Shown: in pieces, positions 46,946 through 58,949 of the stretch
How the letters are laid out: the number at the start of each line of letters is the position of its first letter
How positions within the stretch are numbered: the first letter of the stretch is position 1
From: Magicicada septendecula
Lineage: Eukaryota > Arthropoda > Insecta > Hemiptera > Cicadidae
Direction: 5' to 3'
Length of the DNA stretch: 64,000 bases
Assembly (NCBI GenBank): GCA_034769895.1
Contig: CM068367.1
Span: 350,487,111 to 350,551,110, forward strand
Position numbers and translations under genes: made by a program
The notes under the pieces: generated by a model
The model's database searches: none
What the model was told of the DNA's origin: nothing
What the model saw: the letters and a program-made list of their open reading frames with translations, nothing else

Positions 46946-47261
46946 ACCCGGCAACTAACTTAGTTTTAAAAATTGTAGTTTCATAACGTAACTTCAGTCA
47001 GCAGCTATTGTTACAATCACCTACCTATTGAAAACTACTCTATCTGTATCACCAGTCATTAAATATTTGTTTAATGACTCCATTACTACAAATAATAAAA
47101 AGGCTTAGTGATAAAGACCAAATGATATTTCTTCCTTCTTTTTTTTTTCAGTTGCTTCAAACACATTCTTATGTCAGATATTAAGAATTATTCTACTGTT
47201 ACAATCAACACAATCAAAACTATCAATGAAAACCAGACTCATAAGCTGAACTTAATCATAT
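46946..47261. other. Spacer between LINE tail and LTR element
   Basis: AT-rich, nothing recognised. Confidence 0.5.
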
Positions 47262-47265
47262 ATAT

Positions 47266-48452
47266 TATACTACTGTTAAAATACACCACAGTACATAAGA
47301 ATAAAATAATAATATTAAAAGAAGAAAAGGTATAAAATTAATAGTATTGTGAACATATGTTAGAATTGTAAACAAAAAAACTGAGTTGTTAGTCACGACC
47401 AACATAGAGGTAGACTCCAATATTATATAGAACAGCATTAAGAAATATGTGTTGACAATTATTATATTAAATTTGAAATAAACATTAAAATAAAACGAAA
47501 GATTAATAGAATAGTAATCTAAAATATACTAATTATAATGGATAATGTAAAAAATCAAATAAATGTAATTAATAATAATTAATAAAATTATATATGTTTT
47601 TAAGAGTCATATGATGGAAAGATGTGACGAATTTAGTTAGGTATCTAAATGGCAAATTGTAAATTGTTATAATTGAATTGTATTGAAAAGGAAGAAAATT
47701 TGTTTAGTTTAATTTTATATTTCAGAAGATACACATTAAGAGAGTCTAATATTATATTTCAGAAGATACACATCAAAGAGTTTAATTTTGTATTTAATAT
47801 AGGAAACATTTAAAGAAGGGAGTTAACATTGATATTCAATCTAATAAACATATAAGAGTATAAACCTGTAACATTGAAAGAATTGTAATTTTTATACAAC
47901 TTAATAAACATCAATATTTTCAAGAAGTTTAAGTATATCATTTATAGAACACCGATATAAAGGAGGAAGCCTGTCCTGGAATATAATTTGATAGTCAACA
48001 CAATAAAATTCGATATTAAAAGAAGAATCAATTTAGTAATCCAAGAAGAAAATAGAATTCGACATTTAATCTAATAAAAAATACCAGAGAAGGAATAAAA
48101 CACGAAGCCTTTCATTATATTTAAGATGATAAACATAAGCAAGAATTGAACCCACTGCAGTTGTGAAGAGCTCAGAGTCAAACTATTCAAGTTTACACGG
48201 TAGATATTATTACCTTGTTATTTCTTTAAAAAATTGATTAACTAATGTTATTTGGTCCTGATTAAAGAAAAGAATAAATCATTCACAGTATTGAATAATA
48301 TAAATCAAATTAGTAATTGTCAACCCTGAGATAGTTTTCTTTTTATGAGCAGATAGAAATACCATACAAATAATAAAATAACAGTCCATTAAATGACACA
48401 ACCAACGTGGAACATATCTTAATTACAAAACTTGCAATTTAATTACAGTAAG
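47266..48452 (+). repeat. 5' LTR, Gypsy-type element
   Basis: It aligns with 52202-53388 over nearly its whole length (for example ACATATGTTAGAATTGTAAA, GAAGGGAGTTAACA, AAGAATTGAACCCACTGCAG). The match weakens in the last 80 bp. The end is placed by homology with CAGTACA of the other LTR. Confidence 0.88.
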
Positions 48453-48456
48453 TAAA

Positions 48457-48471
48457 TGGCGCCCACACGTG
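48457..48471 (+). other. tRNA primer-binding site
   Basis: TGGCGCCCACACGTG follows the 5' LTR after a few bases. TGGCGCC starts are the usual tRNA-complementary primer sites in many Gypsy-type elements. Confidence 0.8.
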
Positions 48472-48694
48472 AAAGCAAAGATTTTCTTTAAGCCAGCACC
48501 AAATAACATAAATTAAATAATAGGCAAGAGTGCCAAACTGAACTAATTAAATTACAATAAAATAATTTTGTTAAATTTAATTAGAATAAAAAATTTACTT
48601 CTAGTTAAATTAATTTAAATATTGTAACATGGCTAACAAACATGAGCAAAGATATTAATTAAGGAGTAATAGTGCTGAAGAGGAAGAAACTGAA

Positions 48695-50276
48695 ATGGAA
48701 CAGCCATCTAGGGAAATTGAACAACTAAATATAAGGACAATTAAGGATGCATTAAAGGCTATTTCTGAGCAACAAAATACTTTCAGGACTGAGGTTAATG
48801 ACAAATTTGACCAACAAAATGATAATTCTAACCAGCAAAATGATAAATTTGACCAACTCAGGACTGAGGTTACCGATAGATTGGATAAACAGAATACTGA
48901 ATTAAAAGAGACCATTCGACAACAAATAAATGGTGTGAATGATAAATTAGACCAGCAGAAGGCTGAAGTCAAGGTAATATTGCAAAATTATGAGGAAAGG
49001 AACGTCAGGCAATTCGCAGAAGTGAAGTTGAATATAGAGACAATGGAAAACAGGTTAGACAGAATGGAAATGGGACAACAGTCACGGGATGAAGCAGTGG
49101 AAGAGAAATTAGGAGAAAATAAACAGGAAGTTATGGAACAGATGACGAGAGAATTGGTAAAACATAAACAGGAGGTAACCAGCAATATTCAATCCATGGA
49201 ACACCAGTTGGACAACAAAAATACAAAAATAGAGGATACAATGGTACAATTAGTATTAAGAGTAAATGAGATAGAACAGAATGGTAATCAAACATGTGTT
49301 ATTCGAGAAGATAGAACCAATCATGAGGTGCCACATATGAAAGGATATATAAGAAATCCTACGGAATATTTAAATAGAATGCAGGAATATTTGCATAGTA
49401 CCAAGGAAAATAGATGGGAGAGAATTAAGCTCATGTTAGACCAAGGGTTCCATGAAATGAAGGATTATTGGTGGGATGCCGTTAGAAACACCCTGAACAG
49501 CTACCAGGAATTCATGGAAAGCTATAAGAACAAGTATTGGACACGATCCATCCAGACAAAGGTGCGGGAGACCATAGTATATGGTAGGTACGACCCGAAC
49601 AGAGGACTAACACTGACCTCGTATTTCTTAGCGCATGTTTGCAGGGCAAGATATTTAGATCCACCCATGGATGACAGATGTGGTAGAAGCTTTGAGTCAC
49701 CATTTTCCTGAAACGGTGAGTTTAGCATAATTTGCCAGTCAAGCTCACACAATAGAAGCGATGACGCTATTTTTCACTGATTATGAGAGAAAAATGACTT
49801 ATGACAGCAGTGGTAGACAAGGGAATATAAGAAGAGACAGCTACACTAACCGACGTCCGGAAGAACAAAACCGTGATAGAAACCAAATAGTAGAAAGGAA
49901 CGACCAAAGAAATGTTCCAAGATACCAAGATAGGGAAGGTGGAAGAAACTACGGCAGAGATGATAATCGGAATTACCAAAGATATGGTAATAATAATAAT
50001 AATAACAATAATAATTATAGGGACAACCAGGCTTCAAATACTTATCAAACAAATTTTATACGCCGAAACTATGATTCCCGAGTTTGTAATAGTCGTTACC
50101 CGAGGGAGAATAATCGAAATGAACGTTCTCGCAGTGAGGAGAGACAAAGTGAGAGAAACAACAACTATGAACAGATAAGGCATAGTCAACATGGTTCCCT
50201 TTCCCACTCAGAAGATAGTCAACATGAAGGAAGGAGAGAGGAGAGAGCAATTGCAAATGAAAATCAGGGAAACTAA
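48695..50276 (+). pseudogene. gag region with long coiled coil and Asn-rich tail (fossil)
   Basis: The N-terminal 200 residues have a heptad character with repeated blocks such as RTEVNDKFDQQND, RTEVTDRLDKQN and INGVNDKLDQQKAE, a predicted long coiled coil. A capsid-like block follows (YLNRMQEYLHSTKENRWERI, DYWWDAVRNTLNSYQEFM). The tail (about 49761-50276) is rich in Arg and Asn (NYGRDDNRNYQRYGNNNN) and has no zinc knuckle that I can see. The region is broken. Confidence 0.75.
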
Positions 50277-50284
50277 AGAAGACT

Positions 50285-50827
50285 GTGAGTGAGTGCAGTG
50301 GTCAACCACAGTCAGATAGCCGATCACTGTATTGGATAACCAGTTTAGGCCAAGATTTCATGGACAATGAGAGAAGTAATAAAAATGTAACTGAAAGTGA
50401 TGTAGTATCTATTACAGGTCAATATGGGGAAACCAATCAAAATTTTATTATTGATACTGGTGCAGAAATATCGTTGATGAGTATGACTAAATACCACGAG
50501 TTAAAGGAAATGGAAAAGAGAATCACTTCATCCGAAGAAAGGGCAAATAGAATATATGAATTACCCGTGAGCAAAATCACTACAGTGGGTGTAACAGGAC
50601 GAGCCAACCGAACTGCTCGCAAACAAATACTGATGAATGTCCAATTCAATGGAAGGGTGATACCATTAATATTTGTAGTATACCAAAATATAGAAACAGA
50701 AATATTAGTCGGATGCAATAACTTGCGGAAGTATGAAACCATTATAGATTTAGAACAAATCAGGTGGTATTTACATACGATAAACAAAAGGTACCTATCA
50801 AAATTATTAATAGAAATGAAGGTGTAA
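50285..50827 (+). pseudogene. Protease region of Gypsy-type element (fossil)
   Basis: The text NFIIDTGAEISLMSMTKY carries the aspartic protease DTGA signature, and later IFVVYQNIETEILVGCNNLR matches the ILG-x-x-x-L block. It lies between gag and reverse transcriptase as expected. Confidence 0.85.
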
Positions 50828-51760
50828 TGAAAATGGTCAATTCAACCAAATTAAGGGACAGATTTGAATACTCATGTGAGGATAGTCCAATCAATAGAAA
50901 GTCAACACAGACATTAACTGTAAATGACCCAATGTGGGAGGAGAAAATGCAAGGGATCAAACAATTCTGTAGTCATAACAGTAAACTGACCAAAGAACAA
51001 ATAAATCAATTAATGGAAATTTATTCGAAACATTATAAAGTATTTTCAAATAAACCTGGCAAGATAGTAGGAGTGCAGTGTAAGTTACCCATAAGAGAAA
51101 ATGTGACATTCAACAAAAGGTCATATCCAATACCCTATAAATTAAGAAATCAAGTACAAGAAGAAATCGACAATATGCTTCGTGAAGATATAATTGAAAT
51201 AAGTCAGTCAGAACACACTACCCCATTAGTAGTAATTCCCAAGAAGTATAAGTCCTTAAGATTGTGTTTGGATGCATGTAAAATTAATCAGATGATAATT
51301 GCTGATAAGACGTCGCCCGAGAATATAGGAGAAATTTTAAAACGTTTCAACAACGTACAGTTTTTTAGTAGTTGGGATGCTGTATCTGGATATTGGCAAG
51401 TAGAATTGCATCCAGAAAGCAGGAAATATGTGAGTTTCATAGTAAACGGTAGAAATTACCAGTTCAAACGACTACCTTTTGGTCTGGTTAATAATGTGGC
51501 CATATTTATAGAATGATTTGACTGAGTATGGGGCAAGGAGATTTTAGAAGTTATTACAGTTTATGTCGATGAGTTAGTAATTGCATCAAACAGTTGGGAA
51601 GAATATTGTAATAGAATTAAGAGGGTACATACCAGATTGGGGAAAAATAGAATGACACTCAAGTTAAATAATTTCATAGCCAGTAGAATTAAATTGTGTG
51701 GATTTATAGTAATTAAATACCAAGATGGAAAGGTTAAAGAGACATAAAATATTAATCAGA
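50764..51760 (+). pseudogene. Reverse transcriptase N-terminal part (fossil)
   Basis: The frame reads VTFNKRSYPIPYKLRNQVQE, DIIEISQSEHTTPLVVIPKK, LRLCLDACKINQMI, FFSSWDAVSGYWQVELHPES and FKRLPFGLVNN. These are the fingers and palm blocks of a Ty3/Gypsy reverse transcriptase. A YVDE-like stretch (VYVDELVIAS) appears near 51560. Beyond that no further pol domain was recognised before the 3' LTR. Confidence 0.85.
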
Positions 51761-52201
51761 TTAGCTCGTATAAATAAAGTAATAATTAAAAGAAAAATAA
51801 TTCTAAGATAAATCACACATGAAATTTATAACCAGGATTGGGAAGGTGAAATTAAAAAGAAAAGAAAACAATGTTGTATTCATGTTTTTGAGTTTTTTAG
51901 CCATGAAAGTTGGCACAATTGTTAAAACGTACTTATTATATTGATGTAAAACCAGTTGGTTTGACTAATGTTATTTTAATCCATAAATGAGTGTGTAAGA
52001 TACGGTGATTCGTGATAGTGATGAACCATATTTGTTGTGTTAATAAAAAAACCAATTTATGTAAAGAACTTTGTTATATACAATTAGTAAATTAATCAGA
52101 TGTTTTCAATATTAATGTTAGACCATGGTTGTGATAAGAAATTAATTATTTCAAAATCTCATATCATTATATCTGAGATTGTGAAATAAGGGAAGGTATT
52201 A

Positions 52202-53388
52202 TGTACTGCTGTTAAAATACACCACAGTACATAAGAATAAAATAATAATATTAAAAGAAGAAAAGGTATAAATTTAATATTATTGTGAACATATGTTAGA
52301 ATTGTAAACAAAAAAACTGAGTTGTTAGTCATGACCAACATAGAGGTAGACTCCAATATTATATAGAACAGCATTAAGAAATATGTGTTCACAATTATTA
52401 TATTAAATTTGAAATAAACATTAAAATAAAATGAAAGATTAATAGAATAGTAATCTAAAATATACTAATTATAATGGATAATGTAAAAAATCAAATAAAT
52501 GTAATTAATAATAATTAATAAAATTATATATGTTTTTAAGAGTCATATGATAGAAAGATGTGACGAATTTAGTTAGGTATCTAAATGGCAAATTGTAAAT
52601 TGTTATAATTGAATTGTATTGAGATGGAAGAAAATTTGTTTAGTTTAATTTTATATTTCAGAAGATACACATTAAGAGAGTCTAATATTATATTTCAGAA
52701 GATACACATCAAAGAGTTTAATTTTGTATTTAATATAGGAAACATTTAAAGAAGGGAGTTAACACTGATATTCAATCTAATAAACATATAAGAGTATAAA
52801 CCTGTAACATTGAAAGAATTATAATTTTTATACAACTTAATAAACATCAATATTTTCAAGAAGTTTAAGTATATCATTTATAGAACACCGATATAAAGGA
52901 GGAAGCCTGTCCTGGAATATAATTTGATAGTCAACACAATAAAATTCGATATTTAAAAGAAGAATCGATTTAGTAATCCAAGAAGAAAATAGAATTCGGC
53001 ATTTAATCTAATAAAAAATACCAGAGAAGGAATAAAACACAAAGCCTTTCATTATATTTAAGATGATAAACATAAGCAAGAATTGAACCCACTGCAGTTG
53101 TGAAGAGCTCAGATTCAAACTATTCACGTTTACACGGTAGATATTATTACCTTGTTATTTCTTTAAAAAATTGATGAACTAACGTTATTTGGTCCTGATT
53201 AAAGAAAAGAATAAATCATTCACAGTACTGAATAATATAAATCAAATTAGTAATTGTCAACCCTGAGATAGAGTTTTCTTTTTGTGAGCAGATAGAAATA
53301 CTATACAAATAATAAAATATCCACATTAAATGGCATCCACAATGTATGGCATATAGAAATATTATATTTGCAATAAAATAACAGTACA
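52202..53388 (+). repeat. 3' LTR, Gypsy-type element
   Basis: TGTACTG...CAGTACA, 1187 bp, with inverted termini of 7 bp, followed by the duplicated ATAT. Confidence 0.92.
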
Positions 53389-53392
53389 ATAT

Positions 53393-54520
53393 GTCACAAT
53401 ATCCTAATTTTTGTATAGCTGCTGTTTCCCATGTCTTTTGTTTTATTTGCAAACAAATTAGTTCTGCTTATACCCAGTCTTCTTCTAGATCACACATTCA
53501 TGAAACTATGAAAGGTAACCAGCACAAACATTCACAGTGAGGTAATTATGAATCCGAACCAGTGTATAATTAATCAATGTCTGTTAAGAGAAAAGCCCAG
53601 ATATTATTAGCAGTACAGGAATACAATAAACAAAACAAGAGTAGATGTTTTCATAGTACCTACTTGAGATCACAATAATGAACACTGTAATTCAATTAGT
53701 TGGTGCTGCAAGCAAGTAATTGTTCTTGCTCTATGATAAAGGACCAAACAAAAGCCTTAATATTATCCTTTTGTGTTGTGTTACATAGTAACCATAGGTG
53801 GTATGTGGTGGCAATGGAGCCATTTGCCCCTCAATGTTTGACAGAGAATATAAACATTTACATTAAAAAGAATGAAAAAGCTTCATAACAGATTTATGGC
53901 AGATGAATTTATACTTGTAAAACTATTATGTTCCAATTAAAAATGTTCATATTAGATTTGGTTTATGTATACCATCAAGCCCTGAATATAAAGACCATTT
54001 TTGATATTATCCCCCTCACTCCACTAAGATATGAAATTCTTGAACTTTGTTGTCCATGACATGTCTGAGTAATTATGCATACACACTTTTCCAACAAGAC
54101 TGATATTTTAGATAGATATTAAAAGAATTTTTACATTTGGCTTAGCCAGCATGAGGCACATTTGATGAAGGTAGGTCTGAATGAGTGAAAGGTAAACGTA
54201 ACAAATAGCTTGCCTAAGGCAAAGGTAAATTTTTATCTAAAATATTAGTGTTCCATGTTAGAAAAGTGTATACATATCACTAGATGTGAAGTTTTGCTCA
54301 TGGACAGTAATATTAGTTAAGCTGAAGAAAGTGAATTTTTATAAGCAAAGATTTATTTCAATAGAAAAACTAATGTCTGTGCAAATAACTCTTGTTACTT
54401 AATACACACTATATTAAATAATTTACATGTCAAGAAAATGACTGTAGCAAGAAGTATTTGTATTAATTAATAAATACTTCTAAACTTTATATAGTAGATA
54501 CTATATTTTCTGTTAGAAAT
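53393..54520. other. Gene-free stretch
   Basis: No repeat ends or coding signal were supported. A 62-codon frame at 53700-53888 has no known motif. Confidence 0.5.
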
Positions 54521-54529
54521 GATATTCTT

Positions 54530-54700
54530 ATGGAGGTAAAATGCCCTAGATTGGGCAGGCTACGAAATGTAGCTTATGAGATGAAGTGGGAATCAACAGC
54601 AGTTTTTATGAAACTGAATGCTACTGGCAGAGACAGCCACAACACAGGAGAAGAGTAAGTCTTGGAAGAATCAGGAAGATGTGGAAAGATAGCCTTTAAA
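54530..54700 (+). pseudogene. Possible LINE 3' remnant
   Basis: Two frames give RLGRLRNVAYEMKWESTAVF and then RQPQHRRRVSLGRI.RKMWKD. These loosely resemble the RWLGHVxRM...GRRxRGRPRxRWxD end of LINE ORF2. A stop and a shift are needed, and the match is weak. Confidence 0.3.
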
Positions 54701-55641
54701 GTTGGAACTGGCACTTTACATTAACATTTACTATTAATGAAAAACTATATATTTTGTTAAAGTATCAATAGTCGTTATCATGGATAAACTTAAATACACC
54801 ATTACAGCAAAAAATATTAATGGTACATGTTTGTTAAAGTATACTGTTATGTTACATTAATACAGATTATGATATGCTTCTTTTTATACAAGTGAACAAG
54901 TATTATTTTTTTAGATATATTTATTAGATGGATTGAAAACAATTGTGTCTATTGCATTAAGCATTTTTTTGGTTGTTTTGTTTTTATGTTGCAGATGATA
55001 TGCCTCCATTGCTGATATTAATAATATTAATGGAAGTGCCCCCATTGAAATATTATTAATTGTACTTTTTGTTATATTAGAATTAAATTATTTAAAAAAA
55101 GAAAGATTTCTGCTGCGCGTGCGCGCGCGCACACACACACAACACAGTGATTTTACATAAGATGAAATTACATTTTGTGTTACAAAAAAATGTTATACTG
55201 GTTAGGGAATGCAGATAGCTTGTAATGTGTCTAACTTATTTGCCTAGTTCAATTATGAGTATAATTATTTCCCAGGATTTATGTATATCAGTGTGCCACT
55301 ATTACCCTGACATTATTACCTTGGAAAGGGAGGAACTGATTATTTAACATGATCTGTTACAGAAATATTTGAAAGAATCTTATGGTCACTTATGATGTTT
55401 AAACATACCTAATTCTTAAACGGAATAAGTTATGATGTGTTATATCACATAAGCCATAATAAAATTTATTGACCTACTGGATATAACTGTAACTGCATTA
55501 ACATACTGGGTATAACTGTATTTTTTATTATATTACTAGGAATATAAACTATACTGGATCTATTAGTGATATTATTACATGGCTGTATGACACTTTAGTG
55601 ATAGATTATGTAAATTGAGCATTTAGAATGAATTGTTTCTT
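54701..55641. other. Gene-free AT-rich stretch with short GC/AC repeat
   Basis: Only a GCGCGTGCGCGCGCGCACAC alternating purine-pyrimidine tract (about 55115-55140) stands out. It is a potential Z-DNA tract, similar in kind to the one in the module at 2944-3260. Confidence 0.55.
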
Positions 55642-55645
55642 TTAA

Positions 55646-56212
55646 GGGGAGCTCAGAAGGTTTTTGGTCAAAAAATCGATTTTTGTTATTGTCCCAAAAA
55701 ATTCTCCATTTCATCCTGAGTAAAAAAAAATGTATAGTTTTATGAGGTTATCTACATTAATGTGACCATAAAAATATAAAATAAAATGTATTACATGTTG
55801 TTTTCCAATCCCATTGTTTAGCTTTACACATGTTTTTCTGTAACTATGAATTTCAACAATTAGGTACACTTTTCTCAAAAACAATAAACACTATTGAGTT
55901 CAATTTTTTGTGGTTGAACAGTACAATGTAACAATCAAAGTATATTAGAATTAATCTCTTTCTTAAAAAAAAATATGTAAAAATTTTTAAATAATTTTTT
56001 TTTCAACAAATTATAAAAACTACTATAATGTTTTATAGTGGTATTTTGTTCTTAAATTGGTTCAAACTGGTATATCATGTTACAAATATATTTGTTAAGG
56101 TATGGTAGAAATTTTAAATACATAGCTTCAATAGATCTTTAATTAATGGTACCTAACTAAACCCTTGTTCGCCCATTTAAAATACATTGGACAAAAAAGT
56201 GCGGATCTCCCC
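55646..56212. mobile_element. TTAA-type MITE (piggyBac-like)
   Basis: The ends are GGGGAGCTCAGAAGG and CGGATCTCCCC; the inverted repeat is GGGGAG plus partial matches inward. TTAA flanks both sides (55642-55645, 56213-56216), the piggyBac target. The 567-bp element has no coding frame, and its interior is rich in A and T runs. Confidence 0.75.
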
Positions 56213-56287
56213 TTAAGTTACTGTGAAAAATGCATAAGTAGTTGATGTTATTTGAAATACTGAAAGAAAATGTTGTATGCAAATGTA

Positions 56288-57540
56288 CGAGGGGTAACCC
56301 AAAAATAAGGTCTCCATATTTTTTAAAAATAGAAAAAAAATTTATTATCAAACTTTTTACATGGTTGTGAAGCATAAGAACACACTATTTTTCAACATAA
56401 TCGCCGTTACGTTCAATGCATTTTTCGAGCCGCTGTGGCAGTTTTAGTATGCCAGTGTCATAGAAACTCGCCGCCATGTCATTGAGATAGCGTTTGACCT
56501 CGTCTTTCACTCGTCATCGTCGTCGAATCGCATTCCACCCAAATGTTCTTTCAAATGTGTAAACAAATGATAGTCACAAGGTGCCAAGTCCGGACTATAG
56601 GGGGGGTGGGTGATATGTCCCATCCAAATTGGTTCAGAAGATCGGCGGTTGCGCGGGCGACATGAGGGCGAGCATTGTCGTGAAGAATGGACACGCCCTT
56701 GGTGAGCATTCCTCTTCTCCGGTCCTGAATCTCCCGTTTGAGTTTTTTGAGTGTCTCACAATATGCGTCTGCGTTTATTGTGGTCCCAGTAGGCATGAAA
56801 TCGATCAACAATACACCTTTCCGATCCCAAAACACAGTCGTCATGATCTTGCCGGTAGACTGTGTTTGTTTGAATTTTCGCCGCCTTGGCGAAGTTGGAT
56901 GCCGCCACTCAAGTGATTGTCGTTTGGATTCATGTGTGAAGTGGTGAACCCATGTTTCGTCACCTGTGACAATGGAATTCAAAAAGTCGTCTCTTTCGTC
57001 TGCATAGCGCTCAAGAAATTCGCGGGCAGCTTCGACGCGTTGCCGTTTGTGGTCTTCTGTGAGCATTCGCGGAACCCACCTTGCGCACACCTTCCGATAT
57101 TTCAACTTTTCAGTCACAATCCTCTGAATGGTGGATTTCATAACGTCAGGAAGGAAACAAGAGAACTCGTGGATAGTGATCCTCCGAACTTCACCAAGTT
57201 TCCTGATCGTCTCGTCTGACACTGACAGTCTCCCGCTTCTTTCGTCATCATGAATATCTGTACGACCAGCTTTAAACTCTCTACACCACTTGCGGACGTT
57301 TTTGACACCTTTTGCGTTAAGAAATCGAATGACTTCGCGAAGTCCGCACTTGGCGGGAACAGCGATTGGAAGCTCCATTCTTAACGGCTGCCAAGCCAAG
57401 ACTAATCGACCGAGCGAGCTCAGCGACCGCTTGTTTGAAAGAGGGAAGATGGCCGCACACAGAAGTGCTGCCAACTGCCGCCCAAAATATTTCCCTGCGG
57501 CTCTAGTCCTTTGGAGACCTTACTTTTGGGTTATGCGTAG
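56288..57540 (-). mobile_element. Full-length mariner transposon
   Basis: The left end is CGAGGGGTAACCCAAAAATA then AGGTCTCC; the right end, read inward, is CTACGCATAACCCAAAAGTA then AGGTCTCC. TA dinucleotides flank the element (56286-56287, 57541-57542). The 1253-bp length is standard for mariner. A minus-strand transposase fills most of it. Confidence 0.93.
56300..57378 (-). pseudogene. Mariner transposase (SETMAR-like), frameshifted
   Basis: The likely start is Met at 57378 (MELPIAVPAKCGLREVIRFL), matching the family start; the upstream Met at 57474 adds an unrelated 32-residue head. Helix-turn-helix 1 is present, but the text passes from NAKGV directly to RKWCREFKAGRTDIHDDERS. About 20-25 residues usual between them are lacking, which would damage the DNA-binding domain. 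The catalytic motifs are TGDETWVHHF (first Asp) and ILHDNARPHVA (second Asp). The third, in YSPDLAPCDYHLF, lies one frame away after a frameshift in the G run at about 56601-56607. The WVPRMLTEDHK motif is present. A few C-terminal stops may follow. The host gene SETMAR shares this domain, but no SET domain is here. Confidence 0.9.
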
Positions 57541-57542
57541 TA

Positions 57543-58949
57543 CATGCAAATCAGCATTTAAACCTCATACAAGCATTCGGTCTTTGATTTGTACACTATA
57601 TTGTGAATAATATAACATTATTAGCAAACTATTAAACTGTTCTTTTTTATCCTGGTTCTGCTTACCTTTATTTGCTTTCCATGGTCATCAGTCCTGTTGT
57701 GATTAAGAAAACATGCACATACTTTATTTTAGTTATATCCTAGAACATTTTCCTTATGCAGATCAGTTATATTCTATTTAACAAACGCTACAATCTCGTT
57801 ACATATTCATAATATTTAATGTGACCTTATATGAGTGTTTATTTCAGTGTTAATGATTTTGAGCTTAATGCATTACAGTTTACTCACAGTAATAACTGAC
57901 AGGTCTGTATAATTCGTTATAGTAAAATCAAACTCTTGCTTAAGAACTTATAAAAGTTACTAATGGGCTTTAGAGCTTCTCAAGTTGATTAAAAAGGATT
58001 AACAAAGAAAAAAGGGCGAGTTATTTATAAATTAAGTGAATCTATAATATAAACTTTGAAAACTATGCAACATCTGTGACATTTGGGATTCACAGAAACC
58101 AAAAAAAAACACTTGAGCTTATTACACCCATGAAACAAGTAGCATGACCACTATATGCTACACCAGTTAGTATACATATTAGTTTAAGAAAACTAAACGA
58201 TTTTCCTAATGAATTAATTTCATGATCTAAAAGTATAATTATTAACATAATACTAAATGAATAAAAATGCATTTATAAACCGAACAGATAGAGTTCAAAG
58301 GAAGAAGACAAAATGGGGGTCATTTAATAAATAAAGACATGGTCATTGATAGCTAGGTTATTATTTGTTTCACAAGGCTTGAACTAAGTTACTCCTTATC
58401 ATTATTTCATCAAATTTAGATACTTGTCCTATCTTTTAACTCTTATTCCAGTGGCTACGAGCTCTTTGTTGAAACCAATCCTGCACATTAGTTTTTACTT
58501 GTTCATCACTCTGGAAATACAGAATAACCTTGTTAATTTGTCACCTGCAGGACTCAATGGGTAATGAATTAGCAAGGGAGTAAGTAAAAACTCCATTGAA
58601 TACAATTAAAGTATTATAACACAAACAGTGTACTAATATTATGCTAGAACATAAAAATATGTATTCCAGGGAATTTTCATACTCAAAACAAATGAGTACT
58701 GTAACTGCGAAAAAAAGTATTAATGCCTGTGAAAAAAATTTCCAATCTTCTTCATTTTTTTCCGTTGACTGTATTGTCTTGGCATAGATACCATTTGATT
58801 GCTTTGGTAAGTGATTGAATGGGATCCTTATGAGAGATTGCAGGTTTGATTGGCTAGCCATCTTCTTCCTCATTAGCTTCTGTAGGTTTTGTATACGAAT
58901 ATAACAATTTCATCATCATTAAGCAATTCACAGGTTACATCCGGTAGGT
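57543..58949. other. Gene-free stretch
   Basis: A minus-strand piece at 58440-58520 reads SDEQVKTNVQDWFQQRARSH, which could be a relic of a mariner-like C-terminus, but it is isolated. A 110-codon frame at 58541-58873 has no family resemblance that I can name. Confidence 0.45.

Larger units (their letters stand above)
47266..53388 (+). mobile_element. Ty3/Gypsy-type LTR element, broken, with coiled-coil gag
   Basis: The 3' LTR 52202-53388 begins TGTACTG and ends CAGTACA; the 5' LTR is about 47266-48452. The 4-bp duplication ATAT flanks the element (47262-47265, 53389-53392). A primer site TGGCGCCCACACGTG starts at 48457. Gag, protease and the first part of reverse transcriptase follow in + sense; RNase H and integrase were not recognised. 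The LTRs differ at roughly a few per cent in their main body and more at their ends, so this insertion is older than the two at 7.7-22.4 kb. It is broken in several places. Confidence 0.9.

Noticed and set aside
54530-54700. Transcribed host exon with GTAAGT donor after GAAGAGTAAGT
   Set aside because: The upstream reading resembles a LINE C-terminus more than any host protein, and no matching acceptor and frame were found.
56551-57474. Host SETMAR gene
   Set aside because: There is no SET domain, and the frame lies between mariner inverted repeats flanked by TA.
58440-58520. Possible mariner C-terminal exon (SDEQVKTNVQDWFQQRARSH) behind a TTTCCAG acceptor
   Set aside because: Isolated and short; no neighbouring frame continues it, so it was not called.
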